64,000 bases of DNA from Pocillopora verrucosa (Eukaryota; Cnidaria; Anthozoa; Scleractinia; Pocilloporidae): positions 210,745-274,744 of the forward strand of contig NC_089320.1 of the NCBI RefSeq assembly GCF_036669915.1, written 5' to 3'. The stretch's first letter is position 1; each line of letters opens with the position of its first letter. The translations under genes and the position numbers were made by a program. A model generated the notes under the pieces. That model was not told where the DNA came from. It worked only from the letters and a program-made list of their open reading frames with translations, and searched no databases. Below, in pieces: positions 37,984-50,397 of this stretch.

Positions 37984-38226
37984 TTATCTCGACGCGATAG
38001 TTTGGATAAACTCTATGGTTTTCGAGCCCAATGATTGTAGCCGGTTAGCCAGTCGGAGGATAGAAAAACCATTTCCAGCTTCCTCAGATGAAGCACAAGA
38101 TAGGAAAGAACTCCATTTTTCTCTACGAGTCCCACTTTTTTTAGAAAACTCGCTGATAGTAATACACGTTTTACTTCCAATCTTTGCTACAATTCCCAGA
38201 GTAACGCTATTTGAAAACATCGTCAT
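37984..38226 (-). CDS. Unassigned 80-residue open frame, kept in both duplicates
   Basis: Starts MTMFSNSVTLGIVAKIG from a true ATG and ends in TIASR-stop. The duplicate at 48588-48830 has the same length and frame, with three amino-acid changes and at least two silent ones. No domain, signal peptide or membrane segment is evident. It may be a small gene, or simply an open frame that has not yet had time to decay. I do not recognise it. Confidence 0.2.
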   Translation of the reverse strand: MTMFSNSVTLGIVAKIGSKTCITISEFSKKSGTRREKWSSFLSCASSEEAGNGFSILRLANRLQSLGSKTIEFIQTIASR

Positions 38227-39769
38227 AATCGTGCTGTAACACCAATATCTATGAATTATTAACCATGAGTGCTGTCAAGATTTCTTAATATTGGGCGAGT
38301 TCTTTTTAGGCATTTTTATGGACCGATACGAAGTCGAGGTCCTTAAAAACGGAAAGATAATGACGAGGCTAATGTCCAGCCATCTTGACCGCACAACTTT
38401 GATCAATAAAGGATGTATTATAAAGCAAAGAAGATTCCGCTTTAGTAAGAATCAAGAGTGAATTTTCTTTTCGAGAGCTAAGAAAGAAATCCAATTGTGT
38501 TTGTAGCACAATAAACCCACCAAGGTTGCTTATGTTTGTTTTTTTTTTAACTGTCTTCGGCCGCTTTTTGCGACTCCATCATCGATACTTTTGTCCAAGA
38601 ATTACGAACTTTGTTAGTTCGGTCCACGTAATTTTTCTTCTTGCGCAGGATTAAAGCGAGTACGATATCGATGGGCCCATCTTGCATGCTCGGGTAGATA
38701 ATCGAGACACAGGATTCGCTTCAGTGCAAGAGCTCCGCCAGCACGGGCACTGCTAGCGATATAATAAACTCTTAATCGTAAGATTGTTTTATTAAATATT
38801 TATGAGGTTGTCAAGCGTTACAGAAAAAAATAAGAAATGAAGCCTATGATTTCTTTGTTTTTGGTTGTATTTTTACATGGGGAAGAAAGTTTCTAATAGA
38901 ACTATTTTCAGTCACAAAAGATCCAAGTAAACAAAAACACTTGAGAAGTGAAGTTAAATGTTAAGTCATGAAAGTAAATTAACTAAAGCAAGATTTTGGC
39001 CTTTCCATTGTAGACTAATGTTGGTTGTCTGAAAAAATGGAGTATCTACTCAATATTGACTCTAAATTTCTATTACAAGTGAGATCAGTCTATGATTATA
39101 AGAGTAAATGCAACTGGGTTACGCAGCATTTAGACTGCATGGATATTTCGAAATCTCCTTTCTCAAAATTTTACACATGCATTACTGCTGAACTGAAAGT
39201 TATTGAACTATTCTATTACATCGAACATGCTAGAAAATTGCCAGGGTAATCTACTAAAAACTGACTAATCCAATTACGAGAAATCCCACGTAAATTATCC
39301 GTCATATCTGTTTGTATTGGCCTTGGACATTTATTAGCCACGTAGAATTAATTTGAAGTCATTATTCATTTCCTATAATGTCATTGGTTAATTTTGTCTA
39401 AGTGATCCTAGCAACAAATTCTTAACGCCTTCTGACAGTATCATCGTCTCCTTATAACAGCGCCCGGCCAGGCTGCAAAAAGATAATGGGGCTGCTAATA
39501 CAAAGATTACACTAACTCTGCTTAGGATCTAACCTCCTTAATAGGTCTTCGAAATGTACGCCAACCATCATTTCTTAGTGAGGGTCTACCGCCACCTCCG
39601 CGAGCATTTGTATATGACTCGAGTACATTGTCCATACTTGCCATATCTATCGCCATGTCAAGCTTCTCTTTATAATTAAAAGTATTTCCAAAGTGGATTC
39701 GACCATCAAGGAAAGGCATAAAAGTGCGCTTTCTTTGCTACCTTACGCCGCGTGCCGACATTGACATTG

Positions 39770-39945
39770 TTTACACTTCTGTAAATATATGCATATCATA
39801 TATGTGAGCTGGCTATGAATATGGAAGCGATCTTCGCAATTATGAACACTAATTAAGCAGTAATGAAAATAAGGCCTGAAAAAAATTCAGGCTTGTGACG
39901 GTGCGATACCGGTGTAGTGCTCGACCAACTGAACTACAAAGCCAA
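39770..39945 (-). mobile_element. tRNA-derived SINE-like element, left copy
   Basis: On the minus strand the head, from about 39943, reads GGCTTTGTAGTTCAGTTGG. This contains a good Pol III A box (TAGTTCAGTTGG) with a weaker B-box-like stretch after it. A perfect hairpin (GCCTGAA, a T-rich loop, TTCAGGC) and an AT-rich tail ending near CATATGATATGCAT follow. The head no longer folds as a functional tRNA. I recall similar elements in coral genomes, but that is memory, not a search. Confidence 0.6.
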
Positions 39946-40049
39946 CTAGGAGCTGGTTACTGTATTGGTTCGCAATATATTCACATTTATATACTTAGAT
40001 ATTTACTTATGTACATAGATTCAAGTTAAGTTCGATGCTAAAGTTCAGG

Positions 40050-43000
40050 TTAAGGGTACAAAGCGTAAACATCTGCGCATGTCTCACCAGCATTATTGTG
40101 CTCGGAATAATTTGCCAAGTCTTGCCCATACCATATTAGGAACTGCTGTCCAATCGACACAACCAGAGGGGTGGGGAGCAGGTTAAACACAAGCGTCAGG
40201 GAGTTGACACGAGCACGGTCAAGTTGGTACCTATAGTCATGAACGCCTGTCGCGAACTCAGCAAGTGGAAGAACAGTCTTGTTGCGGTAAGTTATCACCG
40301 TCAGTAGTTTATGACGTCCCAAACCTATGTGTAAACATCCCCACTTTGTGGATTCGAGTTTAGTATCACATGTCACGGAGCCACTTGTATGCACAAGTTT
40401 GAATGTGTAGATTTTACCGGCCTCTTGGATTTCAAAGGATCCAAAGTCGTCATTTTTTGTCCCAAAGCAGACAGGATCGGTGTTGATTTTTTTCCAGTTA
40501 TCTGTCAAGAAAATTGGTAGGTTTTAAAAATGATGTTAGCAAGTCAGGTCAAAGAAAAGTTTTGATCAAAATAAAGAGTTTGTCGATGGAAATTAGAAAA
40601 AAATCTCACTTTGCAATTGTCCAGACAAGATTAGTCTGAATAATATTTTGATAAGTATCGCTGCGCGTGAATGGTGTCGAAAATTACAATTTTCTCGACA
40701 AGAAGGACGCCTCATTGAATATATCTGAGACAGATATGAGCGTTAGCTGCGTTTGCTTGTATTGCACAATTGCAAGCCACACTTAAATGGTTAACAACAC
40801 TTTGGCGATTGATAAATCAAATCTTTCAGCTTTCTTCTGTTGATATGGTGTAAAGGGATGGAAAAAGTGTAGCGTAGGTTACTTAAATAAGATTTCGTGT
40901 TCAGTTAGAAATCAAGATATACCTGAGCAAAAGTGCCGTCCATCTCCAAGGTGTCCAGACTGACAGCTGCAGTCGAATGATCCAGCGGTGTTTGTACAAT
41001 CGGCTGCAAAGTGACAGTCATGGCTTCCATCGTTACACTCATCGATATCTAAGTAGTAATTGAATATAAGACTAATCAAGGTGTAGGGAAATTATCAGAA
41101 GAGGTGGGGTTGTTTTTTTAGCGTTTCCCAGAATCTACTGAAAAGTGTAATGTGTTGAGGTCGCGGTTTCACGGGTTTGCCAGAAGTTCGGCATCATTCT
41201 GTATATTTTAAATATGCTTAAAGCAGCAATTTTGCTGACTATGATGTGGAGGCAGTCTTCTCAGATACATAAACATGTAAAGACTTACCATTTTTTAGCA
41301 GTAATTTTAAGGACAATTGACCCTGCGAATTGCATCAGTTATTTCTGTCTTACAAAACTGATGAAGAGAGTAATCGATAGCTTTGCACTTTTATATAAAG
41401 TAAATGTTACCTTGGCAAATTTTACCATCGCCAGTAAATCCAGGCTTGCAAGAGCACTGATATGAACCCACGACATTAACACAGTAGCCGTCAGAGGAAC
41501 AATCGTGTTTGCTTGATGTACACTCATCAGTATCTACACACGAGTTACAAGAGACGGAAAAGTTAGACGTAAGAGCCCATAACATTAACACAACTGCCAT
41601 CAGAGGAACACTTCACCTTGCCTTAGACACATTCGTCAATATCTATTCAAGATTAAAGGAAGATGAAAAAAAAACATAATATTCCTTATTTTGAAATAGA
41701 TCTTTTTCATCTAAAGTTCATCTCGATCGTATTAATCAATTATTTCTGTCAGTTATTCCAAAATTCCACTGAACTATTTGCTTTCAGCACGAAACTTATA
41801 CTTTTATTCGTTTCATTTCTGTTCTTGCCCTTGCATGAAATATCCATAGTTGACAACATGAAGGCAATTTTCCTTCGTATCACCCATTCTTATTCTGATA
41901 TTCTCTTTCTTTCTCGTTTTTCTGTAATCTCCATTATCTAGGATTTATCACATCACGACAGCAATACTTTCATATCACCTCTCGGTTAATGCTGCAGAAG
42001 AACATCTTATGACGACGTCTCCAGTTGTCTCAACCTTGGGGTTTCAATCCTTCTAACAACCTCTAGCATTTTAGGGAGCACATACAGAACAAATCTAACT
42101 TGCCCCTTACCCTGTGATGGAGATATCCTTTAATGCAGATATTAAGGCTGTATTGATTAAACAGATGAGGATTCAAAACTCTCCTTGCTGAGAGGCTACT
42201 TTATTTGCAGCTTTATTGTGTAACTTTAACTATGAACCTGGGAGATGAAGACCTGCCGTGACGAGGAGTTTCCTTTCTCACCTCTTTGGCAAAGCTCTCC
42301 TTCATATCCGTCAGAACAAATACAGCGGTAACCATGACTACCAAACCCCGCTTGACAAGTAGAGTTACTAACGCACGGATTGCTCTCACAGAAACTCTGA
42401 AATGCAAAAGATGAATGAAGTAATTAGATAGATAAAGCTTAGATAAGTAAATAAATAGACTGAGTATTTAGAGAGATAAATAATCAAGTGGTAAACAAAT
42501 AAACGAGGAGGATCAACTTGAAACAGAGGTTTCTCGTTCGCGGAACGATCACCCTGGTAAAACTGATATTGTTATTTACTTACAATGATTGCTCTGTATA
42601 AAAAGTCGTTCCTATATTCGAAGTAACTTGGAGAGACTTGCAAATGAGTTCTGTTACTAAGCTCGCATGTGAATGTTCCATCTCCCAGTGGACCATAGTT
42701 ATAGGACACACAGTTTGGTTCAAAGTAGCATTTCAACTCGCAGATATCCTTGTCCTTTGCTTGTTCACTTCTTATGACGTGTTTTGTTAAGATCTTGTTT
42801 TTCGTTCCTGCTTTGAACTGAATCACTCGGCAATCATCTGAGGGTTTGGTAAGAAATAAAGAAGCCAATGAGAAAATGAAATCAAACAGCACACAAGCTT
42901 AAAGGAAGCCGACAACCTAAGTCTTATCGCAATATTAGTTTAAAGTTATTCCATAAATGCCAGAGAAACTACATAATTAACTCTTGATTTGCCGCTCGAC

Positions 43001-43892
43001 AAAGAAAAAACCACGAATATTTGCTACGCTCTTTCATCCTCGAAAAAAAAGGCAGGTGATAAGCCTCTCTACTCTTTTCGTTAGGTGAGTGACTTAGCTA
43101 AATAGCCTGCAAACTTGAATTATACATGCATCATATTCACCTTACCAGAAAAGTTGTTTTTTCGGACCATAATTTTTTTATTTACCCATTACATTGAAGA
43201 ATAAGATTGATGTTCGCCATTATAATTCTAAATAGGATCTGGTTTTAAAATGAGGGGGTGGGTTTCTAGGGAAACTGTGACGCTGCCTCGGTGGGGGTAG
43301 AACTCAATAACCGTTAGCGCTTCGCTTTGGAACGTCAGCTTTAGAAATTCTTTACGATAGCAAGTCTATATTGTTACTCCTTTAGCTTTCAAGGTCTTCA
43401 TGAGTGTCTTTTTCCGTTCCATTTATTATGTAATAATCGGACATCAGCAACTCAAATATTGTGGACAAATCATATATATATAGACCAATGTCGCCTTCAA
43501 TCCGCAATAATTTTACTTATCTTTATTTACTTTTACGTATCTTCTCTCTACGTCCACGTCCTTTACGCCCAACTAAGATCACGGCATTGTAAACAGGGTA
43601 GTTTTGCAATAACGTGCTATCGTGCAATATCCCATTTCTGCCATTTTTACTTTGAGAATTAGAAATTTCACATCATTACCATGAATAGATTTAAAGTTAA
43701 CTTAATGAGTTTTCTCTTTTCACACACTTACTTTCTTTTGTACCATAACACAAGGATATGAATCTGATCACGAATACAACAGTGATAATAGATTAAAGTG
43801 TCAGCGATGCCAGCTTTAGGCAGGAGTCACTTACCTCCATGCACCAGTACACCAAAACGAAAAATCCATAGAAAAGTTAGGACCTTACTCAT
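40050..43892 (-). CDS. Secreted PAN-EGF-cbEGF protein, gene A
   Basis: Exons: 43835-43892 (signal peptide [16 protein letters not shown]), 42584-42837 (PAN/apple, [11 protein letters not shown] to FLYRAII), 42282-42396 (EGF), 41411-41533 (cb[15 protein letters not shown]), 40923-41048 (cb[15 protein letters not shown]), 40050-40501 (C-terminal domain). Frames join cleanly to about 375 residues. The last domain ([35 protein letters not shown]) has about four Cys and recurs in cnidarian secreted proteins as far as I recall; I cannot name it. DxDEC at the start of the two cbEGFs indicates calcium binding. Likely an extracellular matrix or adhesion protein; a link to coral skeletal matrix proteins is only a guess. 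A decayed cbEGF exon at 41540-41642 is skipped, and a second signal exon lies upstream at 44648-44705. Confidence 0.82.
41540..41642 (-). pseudogene. Decayed cbEGF exon inside gene A
   Basis: After a good acceptor (TTGAATAG) the frame reads DIDECV[27 protein letters not shown]. It has two in-frame stops and lacks the second half of the module. If spliced in, it would truncate the protein. The same lesion occurs in gene D at 60170-60272, so it predates their separation. Confidence 0.75.
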
Positions 43893-44575
43893 TGAAGGAT
43901 CACTAACGGCAGGTGAGAGCAGTACCATATTGTCCTTAGTGAGAACACCCTTCAGCTAGCTATAGCGAGCTAAATGAAACGCTGGTCTCTCTTGTAAATG
44001 CAACCAGACTTAATATTTCAACACTCAAAACAATACAGCGAATTGCAGAATCATAAAAGAGGAAAGTAATTATTAATGTAAGCGGCAGATGTGAGACCAG
44101 CACCCTTCGAAGTTATAGAATTTTATTTTTTAACATTTACGAATACGTCACTTGAACATTCACATGGCCTAACTTAATTTGAAAACAAAACATTGAGTCT
44201 TAAGAATTACAGAAAAACTGTAGGAGAAAAAAATAACTTCAATGCGTGATGTTGGCCTTTGTAAATAACTAATTAACCGTTTGCCGAAGATTGCCTAACG
44301 TAAGAGGTTTTTCAGTGTTACCAATTAAATGTTTGCATTAAATGAAATTGAAAATCTGTCGAGTGCGTTCAACGGCAAATCAATTTATTGAAGGATCATT
44401 ATAATAAAAGGTTGAACCGCTTCAAAAAGCTCCAAGACAAAGACGTGCGAGGAGGCATGCTTATTTATTTTAATTAAATAGGAATTGTTCAACGATTCGA
44501 TGAAAGCATAAGGAAATACTTGAAACACAGAACATGCTGAATAACTATAGATTAAATTTTGTGGAAATGAAAATC
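43672..44575. repeat. 5'-flank repeat unit 1 (carries signal exon of gene A)
   Basis: About 0.9 kb including the first exon and upstream region of gene A. It is followed directly by a second copy (44576-45557), and a third lies at 62290-63335 upstream of gene D. All three contain the signal-peptide exon and the landmark AGCTAGCTATAGCGAGC. Confidence 0.75.
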
Positions 44576-45557
44576 ATCACTCGGAATAGATTTTAAATTT
44601 AACTTAATGAGTGTCAGCGATGCCAGCTTTTGGCAGGAGTCACTTACCTCCATACACCAGTACACCAAAACGAAAAATCCATATTAAAGTTAGGACCTTA
44701 CTCATTGAAGGATCACCAACGGCTGGTGAGAGCAGTATCATATTGTCGTTAGTGAGAACACCTTTCAGCTAGCTATAGCGAGCTAAATGAAACGCTGCTC
44801 TCTCTTGTAAATGCAACGAGACCTAATATTTCAACACTCAAAACAATACAGCGAATTGCAGAATCATAAAAGAGGAAAATGAATATTAATGTAAGCGGCA
44901 GATGTGAGACCAGCACACTTCGCAGTTATAGGATTTTATTTTTTAACATTTGCGAATACGTCAGTTGAATAATCTCATGGCTTAACTTAATTTGAAAACA
45001 AAACATCGAGTCTTAAGAATTACAGGAAAGCTGTAGGAGAAAAAAAAATAACTTAAATGCGTGATGTTAGCCTTAATAACTAATTAACCGTTTGCCGAAG
45101 ATTGCCTAACGCAAGACGTTTTTCAGTGTCACCACTTTGATGTATGCGTTAAATGAAGTTGAAAATCTGTCGAGCGCGTTCAACTGCAGATTAATTTATA
45201 GAAGGATCAAAATAAAAAAAGGTTGGGCCGCTTCAAAAAGCTCCACGATAAAGACGTGCGAGAAAGCATGCACATTTTTTTAATTTTAAGAAAATACTTG
45301 AAACAGAGTACATGCTGAACAGTGATAGATTTATTTTTGTGGAAAAGAAAATTGAAAAGACCATCAACACTTTTTTAAGCTAAAATATTTCAAGTGATAA
45401 TTAATTAAAAAAGAATTCTTCAACGATAAGATGAAAGCTTAAGGAAATACTTGAAACAGAGAACATGCGGAACAGCGATAGATTTAATTTTGTGGAAATG
45501 AAAATTGAAAAGACCATCAACACTTTTTTAAGCTAAAATATTTCAAGTGATAAACCC
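44576..45557. repeat. 5'-flank repeat unit 2 with internal 153-bp repeat
   Basis: Second copy of the gene A upstream unit. Its distal end holds a tandem repeat of about 153 bp (45292-45444, then 45445-45557 partial) starting AAATACTTGAAACAGAG. The same internal repeat is seen at 63111-63335. Confidence 0.7.
44648..44705 (-). other. Orphan signal-peptide exon (alternative first exon of gene A?)
   Basis: Encodes [19 protein letters not shown] with a good GTAAGT donor in phase 1, like the gene A and gene D first exons. It is closer to gene D's version (LIWIF, VYG) than to gene A's (FLWIF, VHG). Nothing downstream blocks splicing to the PAN exon at 42837, so it could serve as an alternative promoter and first exon. 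Confidence 0.6.
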
Positions 45558-46864
45558 AAACTTGAACACCTATGCCTCTAAATAACCAAATTCAAATAAG
45601 AAGGTGGGTAAAATTGAATATAATTAAAGTGAATCCACTTGATATCAATCACATAGAAAATTCTCAATGTAGATTAGGTTGGTGATACGCTTACATGGCT
45701 CAAGTTTGTACCTGACGTTTTGTTTACCTTAAGAGTACTAATTTTTTTTCTCATCTTAACTCAAATATATCGCCTTGGTGTCATGAAAGAGACTGATGTC
45801 CTGCCTCGTTAAAAGCGAAAAAAAAAAAATACCACAAAAGCAAAGGAAACAATTGTATTGGCAATATATTACAAGGACACCCCGTCGACACTGCTTTAAA
45901 GCTGAAATTAAATGTGCCAGACGCCCACAAAAAAAAGCAGTGTCTTTTGTTACCGAAATTATTCAGGGCTAATTTTTGTAGGATGGTTAAACGGTTTAAT
46001 AATCGTTTCTGTCACAAACGTACCGCCATTCCGTATTGTATCTTTAAGACGCAACAAACGCATATTGCAGCTACCGTATCCGATACCGTAGAACAATTTT
46101 CTTAACTGTTTAAACCAACGGGGTACCCCAATCGGCTCTTACTGCCAATCAAAATTTCCGTAAGTTCAGTTGTTCATTTACCGAAGATAAAATTAAATAC
46201 AAGCTATTCAAAGTGCGATTTCTGGACTCAAACCACTCTAAAGATGATGAAAAACAGAAACACGGCATAAAATGAAACTCGACAGTTTTAAATTTGAGCT
46301 ATCTTAAAGAAAAGCTGATATAAGAGATTGTCATTTATTGAAGTTTTTAAGAGCTCCGGGAAGCTAAAGTCTATTTTCAATTCATTTTCATTGAAAGAAA
46401 GCAAATTCATAAGCATCAGCTGCAGGGAAAGTAATTGTTGTGAAATATTTAACAATAATGCAGTAGGCGCGCGTTGAATGTGAGCTGGTGAATAGCTTAG
46501 GAGGCACTTCATTACTACACTAGGTAATATTGTGGCAAATCTCGACTCTTAATATTGCTTTTTTTTCTGTTTTTTTTTTTTTTCGTCATTACATAGTTGC
46601 ATTATTACATGAAATTATCTACTACGTTTCGATATCGATGTCGAAGCTTGCTGAATATGTCAATATAGGGACCCTGTAACCATTCAGCTCACTTATCGTA
46701 CCAACTGAACGGTCCATTTATTAAGGACCTGGTGATTGAAGCCATATCACATCTACCATGCCTTCTTCGTGAACTAAATACCACCCGCTCTCCGATTGTT
46801 TACCGGCTGTGATTCAGCAAAGTGCCGACGTACGACCGAAGTCATCTGTAGTTGCCGCAACCTT
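45558..46864. other. Spacer between the repeat units and fragment B
   Basis: AT-rich, with poly-A and poly-T runs near 45820 and 46560-46585. Open frames at 45914-46105 and 46288-46512 are not recognisable. I see nothing functional. Confidence 0.45.
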
Positions 46865-48114
46865 TTAACCGTGTAAATGGTACAGAGCATAAACGTCTGC
46901 GCATGTCTTACCATCGTTATTATACTCAGTATAATTAACCAAGTCATGCGCATACCATAATTGGAACTGCTGACCAACCAATACAACCAGTGGGGTGGGG
47001 AGGAGCATAAACCCTAGTGTTGTGGAGTTGAAATCGGCACCGTCAAGTTGGTAAGTATAGTATGTGCTGTCGTTGCCTTTCAAGAACTCAGCAAGCGGGA
47101 GAACTGTTTTGTTGCTGTAAGTTATCACCGTCATTATGTTGTGATTTCCGTAAATTGGCAATGAGCATCCCCACTTTGTTGATATTGCTAAAATGGATAC
47201 GCATGTCACGGAGCCGCTTGTATGGACAAGTTTAAATGTGTAGATTTGACCGGCTTCTTGGATATGAAAAGTTCCGTGGTCGTCATCTTTTGTCCCAAAG
47301 CAGACAGGATCGATGTTGACCTTTTACCAGTTATCTGTTAAAATGTTTGTCAGGTTTCAAAGAAAGCCTTAGGTTTTCGTGTCTTAGAAATGATAACGCA
47401 AAATAAATTGATTTTTTTGAGGAAAGTAATTAAAGAAATAACTTTGGTTTTGTTCAAACCACTCTACTCACGCACATTTGTTTGTTTTGGGTTAAAGATC
47501 AAGATATACCTGAGCAAAAGTGTCGTCCATCTCCAAGGTGTCCAGACTGACAGCTGCAGTCGAATGATCCAGCGGTGTTTGTACAATCGGCCGCAAAGTG
47601 ACAGTCATGGCTTCCATCGTTACACTCATCGATATCTAAGTAGAAATTGAATATAAGACTAATCAAGGTGTAGGGAAATTATCAGAAGAGGTGGGGTTGT
47701 TTGTTTTGGCGTTTCCCAGAATCTACTGAAAAGTGTAACGTGCTGAGGTCGTGAATTCACAGGTTTGCCAGAAGTTCGGCATCGTTCTGTATATTTTAGA
47801 TATGCTTAAAAAAGCATTTTTGCTAACTATGATGTGGAGGCAGCTTTCTCCGTTACATTAACATGTAAAGACTGACCTGTTTTAGCAGTAATTTCAACTG
47901 ACCCTGCGAATCACATCAGTTATTTCTGTCTTGCAAGACTGGTGAAGAGGGTAATCAATAGCTTTGCACTTTTATATAAAATAAATGTTACCTTGTCAAA
48001 TTTTACCATCGCCAGTAAATCCAGGCTTGCAAGGGCACTGATAGGAACCCACGACATTAACACAGTCCCCGTCAAAGGAACAATCGTGTTTCCTCGATGT
48101 ACACTCATCAGTAT
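46865..48114 (-). pseudogene. Fragment B: PAN-EGF family pseudogene (3' half only)
   Basis: Exons 47992-48114 (cbEGF), 47510-47635 (cbEGF) and 46865-47334 (C-terminal domain) are recognisable, with splice sites kept. Signal, PAN and EGF exons are missing because the copy ends at a duplication breakpoint at about 48121. Two nonsense changes are visible. The last Cys codon of the first cbEGF is TGA (47996-47998) where the others have TGC. In the final exon the codon after DNW is TAA (47324-47326) where the others have AAA. The rest of the final frame is open to ALYHLHG-stop. It resembles gene D more than gene A in the C-terminal exon and intron. Confidence 0.85.
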
Positions 48115-48121
48115 CTACACA

Positions 48122-48154
48122 CAGAAGGAGAAGTGGCCTCGAAGATGACAGCAG
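48122..48154 (+). pseudogene. Duplicated 3' tail of the last EXOSC10 exon
   Basis: The sequence GAAGTGGCCTCGAAGATGAC and its flanks repeat the end of EXOSC10 (37486-37512 and onward), including the stop codon, but with no upstream EXOSC10 exon. It marks the junction of a tandem duplication unit of about 10.6 kb. It codes for nothing by itself. Confidence 0.85.
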
Positions 48155-50182
48155 TTAAGCCCTTACTTCAAGCTACTTGTGATAGCTTTTGGACTGATTT
48201 CACGGAAATAGTAAATTTTTAAATTTTGGCCGAAACTGATTTCGCTCAATTTCAGGCACTTTTTCAGTGAATTCTTATCGTTTTTCGGGGAGTGAGGAAA
48301 TTGATTTTATTGAAAGACACCAGATTTTAATACTGAATGACCGTACATGGTTACATCTTGATAAACAAGAATTTTACGGGCGATTTAAGATAAGTCAATT
48401 TAACCAATTCTATTCCAATGAGAAATCCATTCTAAACGATTGTAGAATCTTTTGTTTCATTAAGCAGTAGTACATTTTACCTGTCAATCGAGTGCTTGTT
48501 AGACTGGGGAGAGGGGCTTAATTACACCAAGTTACACGTGCTACACTAAGACACTTGCAAAGCGTTTGTTGTATAAATTATCTGTTTTTATCTCGACGCA
48601 ATAGTTTGGATAAACTCTATGGTTTTCGAGCCCAATGATTGTAGCCGGTTAGCCAGTCGGAGGATAGAAAAACCATTTCCAGCTTCCTTAGATGAAGCAC
48701 AAGATAGGAAGGAACTCCATTTTTCCCTATGAGTCCCACTTTTTTTAGAAAACTCGCTGATAGTAATACACGTTTTACTTCCAATCGTTGCTACAATTCC
48801 CAGAGTAACGCTATTAGAAAACATCGTCATAATCGTGCTGTAACACCAATATCTATGAATTATTAACCATGAGTGCTGTCAAGATTTCTGAATATTGGGC
48901 GAGTTCTTTTTAAGCATTTTTATGGACCGATACGAAGTCGAGGTCCTTAAAAACGGACAGATAATGACGAGGCTAATGTCTAGCCATCTTGACCGCACAA
49001 CTTTGATCAATAGAGGATGTATTATAAAGCAAAGAAGATTCCGCTTTAGTAAGAATCAAGAGTGAATTTTCTTTTCAAGAGCTGAGAAAGAAATCCAACT
49101 GTATTTGTGGCACAATAAACCCACCAAGGTTGCTTATGTTTGTATTTTTTTTTTAACTGTCTTCGGCTGCTTTTTGCGACTCCATCATCGACACTTTTGT
49201 CCAAGAATTACGAACTTTGTTTGTCCGGTCCACGTAATTTTTCTTCTTGCGCAGGATCAAAGCGAGTACGATATCGATGGGCCCATCTTGCATGCTCGGG
49301 TAGATAATCGAGACACAGGATTCGCTTCAGTGCACGAGCGCCGCCAGCTCGGGCACTGCTAGCGATATAATAAACTCTTAATCGTAAGATTGTTTTATTT
49401 AATATTTATGAGGTTGTCAAGCGTTACAGAAAAAAATAAGAAATGAAGGCTATGATTTCTTTGTTTTTGGTTGTATTTTTACATAGGGAAGAAAGTTTCT
49501 AATAGAACTATTTTCAGTCACAAAAGATCCAAGTAAACAAAAACACTTGAGAAGTGAAGTTAAATGTTAAGTCATGAAAGTAAATTAACTAGAGCAAGAT
49601 TTTGGTCTTTCCATTGTAGACTAATGTTGGTTGTCTGAAAAAATGGAGTATCTACTCAATATTGACTCTAAATTTCTATTACAAGTGAGATCAGTCTATG
49701 ATTATAAGAGTAAATGCAACTGGGTTATGCAGCATTTAGACTACATTGATATTACGAAATCTCCTTTCTCAAAATTTTACACATGCATTACTGCTGAACT
49801 GAAAGTTATTAAGCTATTCTATTACATCGAACATGCTAGAAAATTGCCAGGGTAACCTAATTAAAACTGACTAATCCAATTACGAGAAATCCCACGTAAA
49901 TTATCCGTCATATCTGTTTGTATTGGCCTTGGACATTTATTAGCCACGTAGAATTAATTTGAAGTCATTATTCATTTCCTATAATGTCATTGGTTAATTT
50001 TGTCTAAGTGATCCTAGCAACAAATTCTTAACGCCTTCTGACAGTATCATCGTCTCCTTATAACAGCGCCCGGCCAGGCTGCAAAAAGATAATGGGGCTG
50101 CTAATACAAAGATTACACTAACTCTGCTTAGGATCTAACCTCCTTAATAGGTCTTCGAAATGTACGCCAACCATCATTTCTT

Positions 50183-50291
50183 AGTTCTTATGAACACTAC
50201 TTAAGCGGTAATGAAAATAAGGCCTGAAAAAGTTTCAGGCTTGTGACGGTGCGATACCGGTGCAGTGCTCGACCAACTGAACTACAAAGCC
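50183..50291 (-). mobile_element. tRNA-derived SINE-like element, right copy (tail deleted)
   Basis: Same head and GCCTGAA hairpin as at 39770-39945, but the AT-rich tail is gone. The sequence passes directly from the flank (TTTCTTAG) into the middle of the element. The deletion happened after the segmental duplication, or the missing segment was gained on the left. Confidence 0.6.
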
Positions 50292-50397
50292 AACTAGGAG
50301 CTGGTTACTATATTGGTTCGTAATATATTCACATTTATATACTTAGATATTTACATATGTACATAGATTCAAGTTAAGTTTTATGCTAAAGTTCAGT

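Larger units (their letters stand above)
37486..41048. repeat. Segmental duplication, left copy (EXOSC10 tail, flank, 3' half of gene A)
   Basis: Aligns by eye with 48122-51520. It starts inside the last EXOSC10 exon, crosses about 2.5 kb of flank and ends at the upstream end of a cbEGF exon. The left copy alone has 39577-39837, about 260 bp. Matching open frames inside the flank (for example 37662-37865 and 39025-39249) differ mainly by amino-acid changes and are not called as genes. Confidence 0.85.

Noticed and set aside
39025-39249. Open frame shared with 49631-49855
   Set aside because: It starts with TTG, and the differences between copies are again mostly amino-acid changes.
39900-39945. 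Possible tRNA gene
   Set aside because: It has an A-box-like sequence, but the cloverleaf and a proper B box are missing. It is better read as a tRNA-derived SINE head.
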